DNA from: Amanita rubescens
Taxonomy: Eukaryota; Basidiomycota; Agaricomycetes; Agaricales; Amanitaceae
Length of the DNA: 64,000 nt
Assembly (NCBI GenBank): GCA_015039365.1
Contig: WION01000244.1
Span: 1-64,000, forward strand
Direction: 5' to 3'
The position numbers and the translations under genes were made by a program. The first letter of the stretch is position 1, and every line of letters begins with the position of its first letter. This document shows, piece by piece, positions 1-12,248 of the stretch. The notes beneath the pieces were generated by a model that was not told where the DNA came from, searched no databases, and was given only the letters and a program-made list of their open reading frames with translations.

Positions 1-207
1 TAAACCCTAAACCCTAAACCCTAAACCCTAAACCCTAAACCCTAAACCCTAAACCCTAAACCCTAAACCCTAAACCCTAAACCCTAAACCCTAAACCCTA
101 AACCCTAAACCCTAAACCCTAAACCCTAAACCCTAAACCCTAAACCCTAAACCCTAAACCCTAAACCCTAAACCCTAAACCCTAAACCCTAAACCCTAAA
201 CCCTAAA
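1..207. repeat. Telomeric repeat (CCCTAAA)n
   Basis: About 29 perfect head-to-tail copies of the heptamer CCCTAAA start at base 1 and stop at base 207, where the sequence becomes unique. The C-rich strand reads into the chromosome, so this is the left physical end of a chromosome or contig. The equivalent G-rich strand is TTTAGGG. Confidence 0.97.
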
Positions 208-1061
208 ACCATCCAAAGTCCTTTTATGATCAATTGTAGCTTAATTGTGGCTCATCATGAATCATCATGGTCCATTCATGATCACTCCACATCGAAATTT
301 TGATGTGCCTTCCAAATTTGGAAGTTGGTATGCCCAACTCGCTCAATATTCCCACGGGAGTACTTAGTGCACTAAGTCTACTTAGTTGTGTCATAGTTCC
401 CACAGTTGAATTGAGCTTGTGCCACACTGCTCATCCTCAGATATCAAGTTAATGCCTTCAACCTTGGCCCTTAACTTGACATTCAACTTGTAATCTCAAT
501 TGATGTTTGACTTGACTTGTAAACATTGCCAATTGGCTGTATTAATGCTCTCGTATTCTCTCTTATTCTCTCTTATTCTCTCTTTGGCCATGTTTGGCAT
601 CCTTCTTCTGGGCAATGTTTGGCACTTTTCCTGGCCACTCTCTGGTCCCAAGTTCATTGTTTAATATGTATAATGTGCTGGTACATGTAGCACTAACTGT
701 GATTAGAGCCTATGAATAAGCATTACAAGAACTGTCTTGTATTGGAAATCTATTCAAATGAATATTCAGGTCTTGTAAAAAAGACATTCACTTCATTTGA
801 ATCCTTTGAATACAAATTCTCTAAATTTCACTCTATATCATGGTTCATAATGGTTCATAATGGTTCATGGGGGCATGATCCAAGAAGAAAAAAGCAATCA
901 TGATATGGCCATGATGAATCCCTTCCATTCATGACTGGATAAGCATGATTCACAATGATCTATCAAGATCATCATTGATCACTGATGATCATGACAAATT
1001 ATGATGGATCATGAGAATTTCGAGGAACAAAATAGGTTTTGTCCAATTTCGCGGCACATAG
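208..1061. other. Subtelomeric AT-rich DNA, no gene
   Basis: No convincing coding region. The stretch is rich in ATCATGA/TCATGATC-type words, often palindromic, and holds a short tandem of an 11-bp word (TGGTTCATAAT) at about 839-870 and a TCTCTTATTC tandem at about 548-582. It looks like subtelomeric repeat-derived DNA. Confidence 0.6.
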
Positions 1062-1745
1062 GCGTGAATCATCATTCGCATGCCAAACCGTGAACGTGAA
1101 CCGTCGTGATCACGATCAGCTGACATAAGATTCCCACAATTCAGCTCAACGCGAGAATGGGGGAATTTCCAAATTGACTTGACATCATAACAGTTATCCA
1201 ACTATCCGAATCACTGGCGAATGGACGTGACGCCAATTCCGAGCGAATCTAACTGATGCTACGGATCCGACCCCAAACGTGGGGAGGCCCTGTGTGGACG
1301 TAATGCACCTGAACCCCTCTCTATCTCACAACCGCACCCGGCCAGCTTTGCCTGGGCGAGACCGAAACTGAAGCAGCAAGTCCCGCGGCCAATTACCTAC
1401 TGCCCGAATCGCCTGTTCCTCCGAGTCAGGCCCTTTGGTCTCGCTGGGGTATGACGGTGCTAGTGATGGTAGCCGAACCTAACTCGGACCTCCAAGGCTC
1501 CAACGACTCACCCCCTCTTATTGAGAGCCGCGATCGCCGATAATGGAGGACTACCTAGTCGACAACGCGACTGCTTCGGTCCCTCCCCCACAACCCTCTC
1601 CAGGACACCCAAGTCTCCCTGCGCCCTCCCTTGTTCTCGGGTCAATGTTGTCGATGATGAGCGCTTGTTAAGTTACGTCAGCCAATCGTGATCACGACGG
1701 TTCACGTTCACGTTGGGCATGCTATCGACGAATCATGCCGTGACA
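1062..1745. mobile_element. Possible non-autonomous element with inverted-repeat ends
   Basis: Bases 1062-1127 and 1671-1745 are imperfect inverted copies of each other. Both contain GTGAACGTGAACCGTCGTG followed by ATCACGAT and CTGAC, in opposite orientation. The roughly 540-bp interior has no long ORF. The right arm continues into further CGTGTCC/GGACACGG repeats to about 1800. A MITE-like element or a folded-back subtelomeric duplication would both fit. No target-site duplication was resolved. Confidence 0.45.
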
Positions 1746-2231
1746 CGGTGATTCACGTCGGGACACGGTAATCCACTCCAGGACACGGCGGTTCACGATG
1801 AACGGCCGTGATCACTCTCAAATTATTACATACAAGCAGATTTTGTCCGATACGGTAAGTCATAATACAGGACCTGTGGCACGGGATCATGAACCGCGCC
1901 GCATCGACTTTTTGTGGGTGCGATGGTTCGAAGTCGTCGATCCATTGTCTTCTGGATGGAGTAGCTTCAGATTGGACTCGGTTCGTTTTCCTCTGATGCA
2001 CCAAAGCAGCTCTTTCGACTTTGTGGATCCAAGAGAAGTATTGCGGGGATGTCATATCATTCCTGCATTTGCTAAAGGCAGGCGACAAGCAAATGGGGAT
2101 GGTGTATCACGTTGCGCAAAGGATAACGAAGATTATCACTTTTATTATGTTAGCCGGTGCGTTCGAGCTTGACGTGGTGATTTTGACTCTAATTTATTTA
2201 AATACCCAGCTTCTCTGACCGGGATCTTCTT

Positions 2232-2513
2232 ATGCGCTATCACTGGGGCCAAGGCATCGGGCATCGCTATGCATTCACATCCATGGCCACTTCCGAAAGT
2301 GATAGTATTCGTGATGAGGCAGAAGAGGCGGAATATCCAGATCTTCAGCTAGACGAGGATTCCGAAGATGCCAGCAATACGGACGAGTCAAACAATTCGG
2401 AACTGAGCCTGGATGATCGAGATCCGGAGGGTTGGGAAGACATCGAGACCTCAGACAGTGGCAGTGACTCAGATTCTCCGAGTGAACGAGACTCGGAATC
2501 TGATGAGGATTAG
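2232..2513 (+). CDS. Hypothetical acidic protein, 93 aa
   Basis: An ATG-initiated ORF of 93 codons whose protein is very rich in Asp, Glu and Ser, especially in the last 60 residues (SDSDSPSERDSESDED at the C-terminus). An A/T-rich stretch about 40 bp upstream could be a TATA region. No domain is recognised. The composition resembles a disordered acidic tail, and it may be a remnant of a longer gene or a chance low-complexity ORF. Confidence 0.3.
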   Translation: MRYHWGQGIGHRYAFTSMATSESDSIRDEAEEAEYPDLQLDEDSEDASNTDESNNSELSLDDRDPEGWEDIETSDSGSDSDSPSERDSESDED

Positions 2514-3314
2514 CGTTACAAGTATGACAGGTTGCTTGCATTTGTAAGCCTTATCTTTAATTCTGTATAACCCGGTCCCAGATGTCCATTTAGTAATTAC
2601 GCTCGTCTTCTGTATGCTGTAAGTTTTATACACGATGGCTCTTGCAAAATTTGCTGACATGTGTTTATTGTGACTCAGTTCATGCCTTCAACTGCACCAA
2701 ATCCTTGAACGCTTGAAGCTTCTAGCATTCATGACATCGCCACTCGGAACATGACGAGAAGATGTGGAAGGTGAAAGGGCATCTACTTGCCCTTCTCCGT
2801 TTCCTTCGAACTGTCAACGATGATATAGGTTACTCGTTGCTGGAAGATGCGAATGCGGAAAAGATTGAGTTGAAGGGTAGTTCTCTTGGAATTGATGCGT
2901 GATCGACGATCTTGATGTGATGGCGGGTGACCTATTGTGGTGTGTATCTATTTTAAACTTCCGCGACGTCGAAACGTCGTGTGCGTCACTGATGCTGCGC
3001 CTGTGTGTTATAAATGGCTATGTCGTGAATCACTAAGTTCTCCAATTATGTTTCACGTGAAGAGAGGTATATGTTATTTACAGGCGTCTTGAATGTGTAA
3101 TTATTACAACTTGATAGTCCTCAAAGAACAAGATGAAGTTTAATAAATAACGGTGAACATAGTAGGGTATGTTATAGTTGGATATGGTACAGGATAATAT
3201 TTTGATATTCATAGATCTGGTCGCATGTTCTGCAGTCCTATTCCTCCATCCTGTCGTGTTGGGCTCCTCTCCCCCTTCCACATTCTGCACCACTGTATCT
3301 CCCTCGGACGCTGG
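2514..3314. other. Intergenic, no gene recognised
   Basis: Only short overlapping ORFs without coding character or family resemblance. It lies just downstream (minus strand) of the two-exon gene at 3315-3734. Confidence 0.5.
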
Positions 3315-3734
3315 TTAATCTTCGCCTTCATCAGCCACGTCCAACCACCGGCATTGTTTAAGGTCGAACATTGTGAAAGCCCATCGACAGCCTCCATCAT
3401 CAAATGGCTCTGCCAGCTTCGTACCAGGGAAAACGTGGAGAGTATAGCGCGAATAGTCGTCCTGGACCCCGCGGATGGTCCAGTGCCTCATATCCTCCTG
3501 GTCGTGCGCGTACGCTCCTCCCCTACTTGTCGTCATATCTATCAGCGGAACGAAACTCTTAACTCACATGATAACCCAGTACACGTCCAGATCCTTTCGA
3601 AACACCTTTCCAATCGCGCTCGCCTTATCCCTCAGCGCCTGTCTAGTTCTCTCCACCGCTTCCCTCTCTTCTGAAGTCGGTAAGTCCCATCGGGGGTTCC
3701 AGTTATTGAACGCGTAGATGTGATGGTTGGACAT
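3315..3734 (-). CDS. Two-exon small hypothetical protein, 112 aa
   Basis: Minus-strand model: exon 1 is 3734-3568, then an intron with a GTGAGT donor and a TATGAG acceptor, and exon 2 is 3486-3315. The exons total 339 nt, exactly 113 codons including the stop. The protein begins MSNHHIYAFNNWNPRWDLP, continues with a charged helical stretch (residues ~20-50), and ends in a Trp- and Asp-rich region (TIRGVQDDYSRYTLHVF, then CRWAFTMFDLK and WLDVADEGED). The intron is bounded by GT-AG and both sides have coherent amino-acid composition, which argues for a real gene. I do not recognise the family. A chance splice of two ORFs is the alternative. Confidence 0.55.
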
Positions 3735-5279
3735 CGTGACTGGTTGGCGCATGAGAGGATGTAGCAATAACGGTCGAGCGGGAGTAAGGGCGAGTGGGGT
3801 TTGCGAAGAGCGAAGACACGATTCGCGAAGCACAGGTGCAGGGGAATTGATGCGCTCGCCGACATAGCACATCCAAATTCGACCTCGACATCGTCAGCGT
3901 CTCGAGTAATAACAGAGCATTTGTCAACGACTCAAGACACATTGAGACAGGATTGCAGGAGATGAGTTGCAGTTGGAGGTTTTATGACTCGGTAGCGACG
4001 TAGGATGGTTCTTCATCGGTTAGTTATCATTTGGGCCTGGTACGCGCTTCATCTCTCGTACGCGCTTCATCTCTCGCGTCCGTCTCATTGGTACTGAATC
4101 CCCTCTTAGTGCGTGCTTCTTCTGTCGTCCTCCAGTCTCAGTCTTTCGTTTGCGCGCATGTGGAAACGGGAGTTACGGAGTACGCTACGTGCGTGAAGTG
4201 TGGAGCCATGTATCCAGCCCTCACACAAATGCCCTGACGTGTTTAAACTCGGTACGTGCATCGTCTCCCGCAACGGTGATCGCAGACAGGACTGACATGA
4301 CTTTGATAGCGTCAGCCTGCCCTCAACCCAGCTATTGCCAAAGCGTACCCATATGCCGTCGAAGTCATGGCGCATCTCAACTTGACGCAATGATATCCGG
4401 ACTCGTCACTCATCCTCTTCAAAATCATGGGAATGGGAACCACAAAGCTGACTCCCTCGTGGATTCAGGGAGGATGTTAGCCTTAGCTGCAAGCGTGATT
4501 GCGGTTATTGAACCAAAGACCGAGTGCATGCGGAATATCCTGTGGTAGTAGGTGTCTGGATCCAGATCGCGACGGCCCCCGGCGTGGTGAGCTTAGTAGA
4601 GGACAATGATGGCAGCAGTACAGCCTCCGAGTCACCACCATCTAGCACGATGACGGTTACGACGCCGACGAAGAGGATATATAGACCCTTCAGATCGTCA
4701 GCCCCGCTCCTCGTTCGCTTTCCATAAACCACAAATTACAGGTGTGAATAATACAATTTGTATCAGACAGGGTGGTACTGGCAACAGTAGCCATACTGGC
4801 TCACTGGCAGCCTGGTGCCAGGCCAGCCAGCCCCAAAACTAAAATGCTGATGAGTCTTGCAGACTCTTTTGTTACCGAAAATGATTGCTACTCGTCATGT
4901 TATCTTGCTATCAAATGTCCCAGTACTCATTGTAAATGCTTAGAATATACATGAACTTGAATACTATCCGTTCAATATAATGTGGCCGATTGTGTTGTGG
5001 TACTGTGATTAAGTACAAGTTAAACCAGTCGGGCAGTGACCGGCCTATTAATAATTGCCCGCCACTGCTGCTCTTTGCTCTCTCTTTGTCGCACACTTGT
5101 AACTGCAAATTGAATGCTTATACACTTGAATCTGGATCAAGACCCCCGCATCAACCTGCTCTCTCCACCCTCTGCGCACACAGGTTGTACTCTTCGAGTT
5201 CTACGGTGCCCTTCAAGTTGCTCTTCTCCCGCCCCGTACTCGGAACTCCAAGGCCCACTGTCGCTCCTTTCATCCCACA
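3735..5279. other. Intergenic, gene remnants unresolved
   Basis: No coherent gene could be assembled. A short tandem GTACGCGCTTCATCTCTC repeat occurs at about 4040-4080. The long apparent ORFs on both strands (for example at 4106-4548) have no motif I recognise. Confidence 0.4.
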
Positions 5280-6480
5280 ATGCCTCAGACGCTGGCCGAG
5301 CAGCCACGTCCCCAGTCCCGTCCCTCTCAGCCAGTGCTTCTCTCCTTCGCGGCCTTGATGAACTCCGCACGGCCTCAATTCTCTCCTATGAGCGCAAGTT
5401 CCTCGCACGTCTCAACGGGATGGAAATGGGCTCAAGGGCAGCCCGTGGGTCGTTTTCGATGGACAGGGATGTGGGGATTGGAGACGAAATGGTCAGGGTA
5501 ACTGAGAGAAGGTATGACCGCTTCCTTCTCCTCCCATTCCTCGTATTCTTGCTTATTCTTCCCAATAGTTTCGTTCCGTTTCCCTGCCGACCCTGACAAC
5601 TGGAGTACTACGTGTTTACCAGGCGAGTACCTGGTGCTTTGCTTTCTCTCAGAATGCTGACAACGTGTCGACGTTTAGACACGTGTGTAGAGTCGTACAT
5701 GAGGATTTCATTCCTCCGAGTCACACGTACAAGAAGGGGATGGCCTTAGGGATGGCCTGCTTGGGTTATCGATGGAGAGGGAACACGGATGGGTAGGAGG
5801 GATGAGGGGCAGCCTTGCTGAGACGAAGGTATGTTCTTCCTCAACGTTTTCTCCTCTTCCGCGCTAACTGCTTTTCAGCTAAACGACAGTCGTTCGTTGT
5901 TTGATGGATGGCTTCAGCAGTCTCAGTCGTGGAGAGAGGCCGGGTGTGGAGAGGCAGGGTGTCACGGTGGATCACCTGCAATGCTGGAGTTGGATACCCT
6001 GTACCCAGAGGCATGAGGAAGAAACTGCGCAGGGAAACGGTGGATGGCTCAGATGTGGTAAGTGGGTATTTCTTCTTTCTCTCTCATCAATACTGATCGA
6101 CTGTCAGTGATTAAGTGCTCGTATGTCTACTATCGAAGACTAGTAGTAGACCTCACCTGGATTCTACAAGACGGCGCCAGGCTTGTGAGCACTGCGACAA
6201 GTTCGAGATGCAGCAGGAGATGGGATCGGGCGTAATATCTTGCGCGCAAGCAAAAGGTACGTGTTCTTTACCTTTCTTTATATACTTATCGACATGTCTA
6301 GGTGTTCTCAGTTCAGACTATCAACGATGGGGACTCAGAAGCGCGTCCTGAAGATAATTCTTGCACATCAAGTGGCATACGAGAGGGGAATGATGGACAG
6401 ACTCTGGGTTGCCCATCAGGCATCCCTTTCTCATTTCGGAAACAAGTCTTATCATTACCCGTACCACCCATGCGGGTTAG
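5280..6480 (+). pseudogene. Degenerate spliced-gene remnant, possible Zn-cluster relic
   Basis: Several short ORF pieces are separated by GTATGT...TAG/CAG segments spaced like small fungal introns (about 5830, 6061, 6258). At 6165-6255 the plus strand reads RRRQACEHCDKFEMQQEM and then a late Cys. This resembles the start of a fungal Zn(II)2Cys6 cluster in which the third and last cysteines have been lost. Upstream, 5350-5460 encodes LDELRTASILSYERKFLARL, which is not recognised. The stretch is best read as a decayed gene of uncertain identity. The Zn-cluster idea is an inference from five residues and is weak. Confidence 0.25.
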
Positions 6481-6519
6481 CCATACCCGTTTTATTTCCC
6501 TATAACCGCGTAAATGGCT

Positions 6520-8400
6520 ATAGTCCTGCCGAAAATGAAGGAAATGACGCCTTGACCTCAGAATATGGCGTCGTTATTGGGATTGGTATGTGCTTTTTGA
6601 TCGGCGTCGATTCTTTCTAACCCATTTTTGTAGATCTGGGGGGTTCTAGATGTGGTTGAATAAATCTTACTGACAGAGTCCTCTCGATCTAACAGCTACT
6701 GTTGCGTTGGGTACGTTTCTACTTCCATGCCAACCGGTGATACTAATTCTTCTCCAGTCTTCAACGAAAGGGTCAGGTAGAAATTATCGCCAATGACCGG
6801 GGTAACCGTATCACTCCTTCCTGGGTCAGCTTTACCGACGAGGAATGACTGTAAATTCATTTGTCGAAACACCGCCGCTTTCACTGATCCCGCTCCCTAG
6901 TGTTGGTGACAGCGCGAAGAAAGCTTTCCATTCCAACCCTGAGAACACGATCTTTGACGCAAAACGGCTAATCGGTCGCCTCATGGATGACGACGATGGG
7001 GGGGGGACATGGAACACTGGCCATTCAAGTTATTGAAAGAAGGGCAAGCCCTCCATCACCCTCAAACACAAGGGTCTCGACCGCAACTTTGTACGTTTTT
7101 TCTTGAACATTCCAAGCTACTTTCTCACTTTACGACAGACGCCTGAAGAAATAAGCGCTATGGTCCTGTCAAAAATGAAGGAAATTGCTGAGGCTTATCT
7201 CGGTGAAAGGTCACCCATGCCGTTGTCACCGTACCAGCCTGTGGGTGTCATAACGCGACTGTGGTGCTATTGACTAACTCCGCTTTTTAGACTTCAACGA
7301 CGCTCAGCGCCATGCAACGAAGGATGCAGGATCGATCGCTGGTCTCAACGTCCTCCGTGTCATCGATGAGCCTACCGCCATTTCTATTGCCTACGGTCTT
7401 AACAAGAAGAAGGGCGAACCCCAGATCATCAATTACGATCTCGGTGGTGGTACCTTTGATGTTTCCCTCCTCCCGATCGACGACAGTGTCTTTGAGGTCT
7501 TGGCAACTGTTGGTGACACTCACCTCGGTGGTGAAGATTTCGACAATCGTGTAATGGACTGCTTGATCAAAAGCTATAAGAAGACAGGTACCGATGTCAC
7601 CAAGAATCTCCGAGCTCTTGGCAAGCTTAAGCACGAAGTCCAAAAGGTCAACCGTACCCTCTGGTCAACAGAACGTTAGGATCGAGATCGAAAGCTTCGA
7701 GACGGGAATGACTTCTTGGAGACCCTCATGTGCGTTAAGTTTGAGGAACTCAACATGGACCTTGAAACCTGTTGAGCAGGTTCTCAAGGACGCCAACATT
7801 AAGGAGGATGTCGACAAAGTCGTCTTTGTCGGTGGTTCGACTCGTATCCCCAACGTTCAGCAACTCAAGGACTACATCAGAAAGGAATCCTCCAAGGGTA
7901 TCAACCCCGACGAGGCCATTGCGTATGGCGTGGCCGTCCAGGATGCTATCCTTGCTGGTGACGAAGACTACCGGTGGTGTCCTCAAGTTGATTCCTTGCA
8001 GTACCGTCATTCCCACCCGCAAGGGCCAAATGTGAGTAACCATGCACCGTAGTGTGTTCCTTGCTGACAGCTTCTCGACAGCCGCCGACAATTAACCCAC
8101 CATCATTATGCAAGTCTTCGAGGATGAACGTTCACTCACAAGGACAACTTGCTTCGAACTCACCAATGCTCCTCAAATGAAGTCACGTTCGAAACCAGTG
8201 CCAACGGTATCTTGAAGATCTCGGCCGCCGACAAGGGAACGTGAGTCCTTTGTTTCATCTTATAATGGCGTCCATCTAACATGTTTGCAGAGGTAAATCC
8301 GAGAGTTTTACGATCAAGAATGAAGGGATGTCCTCGGCAAGAAGAAATTGGGCGCATGGTCGCTGGGGCTGGCAATTCGCAACGGAAGGTGAGGCTCAAT
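6520..8400 (+). pseudogene. HSP70 pseudogene, ER BiP/Kar2-like
   Basis: Fragments of an HSP70 appear in family order, separated by short introns and by frameshifts or stops. They are EYGVVIGI, then an intron, then DLG (6560-6650); [16 protein letters not shown] then FTDEE (6775-6845); [12 protein letters not shown] (6930-6985); HWPFKLL and [11 protein letters not shown] in two frames (7015-7090); [20 protein letters not shown] (7140-7203); [19 protein letters not shown] (7293-7360); [13 protein letters not shown], then [17 protein letters not shown] (7430-7565); [18 protein letters not shown] (7810-7870); and DERSLTR plus ISAADKGTGKSES (8122-8310). The wording of the fragments fits an ER BiP/Kar2 paralogue. 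An in-frame stop follows FTDEE (6846-6848), another lies after WSTER (7677-7679), and several frame changes occur, so it cannot encode a chaperone. The substrate-binding domain is largely absent. Confidence 0.85.
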
Positions 8401-8469
8401 GCAAGCGCACCGAGGTGCTCAACTCTCTATTGTCATTCATTTAAAGTCTCAAAATGGTGGCTTGTTTCA

Positions 8470-9416
8470 GATCGATTAATCCCATATCTGGTTTGTGCTA
8501 TCGAAAAAGATGGGAGTCAGCACGAGTTCCTCGGCTGTATCTACGTCTAGCACGTGTTGCGCCACTCGGGAAGGATGGAGACGCAACAGTCGTTGTTCGG
8601 CGCATCTACCATTACGCATTCTACTAGCGGATCTCCGAGCTTTGCAGCAGGGCTTAAGCGGCCACCCTCGACGGAGGGCTACGATAGGAAGAGAGACGAG
8701 AGTTGTGAACGCGGCGGAGGTGGACCTAGTGTGGATCACGGCGGCGGGGGGATGAGAGAGATGTCGCCTGTCAGGCTTGAACGCGGTTGGATGGGTGATA
8801 GGGACTATGACCGTGACAGGAATAGAAAGCGCAACCGTAGGGACTGGGATCAAGAAACAGATAGGGATGGTGAGCTAGGGGGGCGCGGAGATTTGGATTG
8901 CCTGCCAGGCCTCCGCCGCGAAGGAGGCAACACCGTTCCGAGTCACCTGGTTGGGAAAGGGAAAGAAGGGGCGAAGAGAAAAAGAAGAGAAGCGCAGGCC
9001 TTCTCTCCACAATGAAGTTAGATCTTGGTTCATTGGAGAGCTTCCTGCCGCTTCTTACTTCGATACCGATCAGGGGGACGACATACCAGGGGAGGACGCA
9101 AGACTCGCCTCCCTTCCGAGAACGCGAACGCGAACGCTCATATTGTACGGGAGGGCCATCGTCGGGTCCCTCGTCTCCACCTCCCAGATGTCATGGCAGT
9201 CACCACTCTGATGGCCACTGCTACGCTGGACCAATTGCTTCCTCCTTTCTCATAGCGTGCCGACTTCGACGAGTCGCCGGGGCTATCTCTGACACCCCAG
9301 CCAAGATGATCTTCCACTATGCTGGTCGAACCATTGAAGTGGAAGCACCGCGCGGCACGCTCTTCGGACTCCGATGTGTATTCGAGCAACTCCAGTCAAA
9401 GCTCAATAAACCATAA
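8470..9416 (+). pseudogene. Arg/Asp-rich relic, possibly RNA14-like C-terminus
   Basis: An ORF at 8554-9015 encodes an Arg/Gly/Asp-rich stretch (KRPPSTEGYDRKRDE, then a DRDYDRDRNRKRNRRD-type run). In a neighbouring frame at about 9017-9060 follows SWFIGELPAASYFDTDQ. That sequence and the RS/RD-rich lead-in are reminiscent of the C-terminus of fungal RNA14/CstF-77 mRNA 3'-processing factors. The frame changes several times (9015, about 9060, 9250), so the sequence is decayed. Identification rests on one short motif plus composition, so another Arg-rich nuclear protein is possible. It follows the HSP70 relic directly, as if a block of ancestral genes had been copied here. Confidence 0.3.
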
Positions 9417-10022
9417 AGTCCTTGGCACCAGTTAATGATCCCCTCCTTCGCCAATACCATTCAAGAAGCTCAAGCTTGAAGTCCATTAATGCCACGCCAC
9501 TGCCAACAGGTCTGAGGACCTAATGCTGCCATCCTCTTGCCCTCCAAGCAAGACTCTTCAACTTCTCAATCTCCTATTTCGGAGCGTAAATCTCTCGGTT
9601 CATCTAAACTTCCACTTCCACCAATCTGTGCAATTTCTCTAGGTGATAAGCTACCTCCTGGCCCCATGGCAACCTGGGGGTGATCATTACATTATCAGCA
9701 TCTACTAGGACAATGATGGCTACAATGCTGATGTGGAGGGCAACTTTGTACTTCAGATGTGCCATGTTTCAATAGTGTTCAATGGCTGCAACAGTGTTCT
9801 TCCGTCTGGTGCTACTAGTATAATATTATTACCATTTTTGAGTAGAAGTTGCCAACATTGACAAAACTGACATTTGGATGACTTGGTTCTGTTTCAGGGA
9901 GAAGCCACCAACACACTTTCAGTGACTTCTTAATCTACTACTAATGACTCTCAGTGGTGCTGTCTGACTTGAATGCAGGACAGCAAATGCACTAGTATGG
10001 AACAACACTGGATGTTACATAT
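9417..10022. other. Intergenic, no gene
   Basis: AT-rich sequence without a supportable ORF. Its word usage (AATGGCTACAATG, GTTGCCAACATTGAC) resembles other non-coding repeats in the window. Confidence 0.5.
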
Positions 10023-10443
10023 TTTAAGACCTGATAATGTCTTAACATAGCTGCTGCAGAGTGGAATTCATTGATTGCATCTCACAAGAATGTCAAGGAA
10101 TGTATCAGTGGGTGGCCACTGGCCATTCAATAAAGTTCAGATAAAAAGACTGTAAGACCTGATAATGCCATATGCAGCTGCAGCAGAATGAGAATTGTTG
10201 ATAACTTTTTACAAGACTGTCATACAATTTATCTGTGGGAGATCCCTTGATACAATTTAGATATATCAATTGTAAGCCCTGGTAATATCTTATATAGCAC
10301 TTGCAGACTGGAATTCATTGATCAAATCCTACAATAATGATATGTAGTGTATCATTGTATGATCTGTTGTTACAACCCTTTAAATGATAGATAAGTCCTG
10401 ATAATGTTTTATATAGTAATTGCAGAGTGAGATTTGTTGATCA
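10023..10443. repeat. Degenerate tandem repeat, about 120-bp unit, 3.5 copies
   Basis: Units start with TAAGACCTGATAATG or close variants at about 10026, 10152, 10271 and 10390. Each is followed by a GCAGAGTG-GAATTCATTGAT block and a CAAGAATGTCA-like block. The copies differ at many positions, so the array is old. It ends close to the broken 5' edge of the gypsy element. Confidence 0.7.
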
Positions 10444-10482
10444 GAACTATCTAGTTATACCAAGCCCCAGCCAAAATCCTGA

Positions 10483-11831
<1,349 letters not shown>

Positions 11832-12235
11832 TGACGAAGTTATCTTATCTAATCTAAGATAACAAGGAGATCTTATCTTATCTGCTTACTAAGCAGATTA
11901 GGATATATATAGATAGAACCTTGTAGAAGGTTCTAGTACGCTTGCGTCATCCTTACTGCGGATGGCGCCATATGACACCATAGCTGCGCATGACATCAGC
12001 GCAGCTCCATATTTCCATATATGAGTATGACATATGTAGTTACATATATTTACCTATGTTGTTACCTATTAGGACACAGACAGTATATAAACCTGCCATG
12101 TACCGTAGAATAGGAACAAGCTCTCTTAACCTCGTACCACCATCTTCTCAGCTGAGTGGTCAGCTACTGTACACATCGGGTAAGCTATCGCTTTAACTCC
12201 TCGACGCTGCGCTACTGGGCGTTTCCCTTTCGTCA
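11832..12235 (+). repeat. Copia 5' LTR
   Basis: 404 bp, beginning TGACGAAG and ending TTCGTCA. The first and last bases form the inverted ends TGACGAA/TTCGTCA. It contains a TATA-like GTATATAAA (about 12083-12091) and several perfect short inverted repeats in its first 130 bp, such as GTTATCTTA/TAAGATAAC, ATCTGCTTA/TAAGCAGAT and AGAACCTT/AAGGTTCT. Confidence 0.97.
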
Positions 12236-12248
12236 GGTTATGGGCCCC
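12236..12248 (+). promoter_or_regulatory. Primer-binding site matching initiator tRNA-Met anticodon arm
   Basis: GGTTATGGGCCCC follows the 5' LTR with no spacer. Its complement, GGGGCCCATAACC, corresponds to the anticodon stem-loop (CAU anticodon) of eukaryotic initiator tRNA-Met rather than the CCA 3' end. Drosophila copia and yeast Ty5 are known to prime from such a half-tRNA. Confidence 0.75.

Noticed and set aside
1753..2172. Overlapping 111- and 124-aa ORFs on opposite strands
   Set aside because: They overlap palindromic subtelomeric repeats and show no motif or splice context.
6165..6260. Functional Zn(II)2Cys6 transcription factor
   Set aside because: Too few cysteines remain and the surroundings are broken; kept only as a weak relic.
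11990..12196. 68-aa ORF present twice (also 19909-20115)
   Set aside because: It is the same stretch of the two LTRs; identity reflects the LTR and not a gene family.
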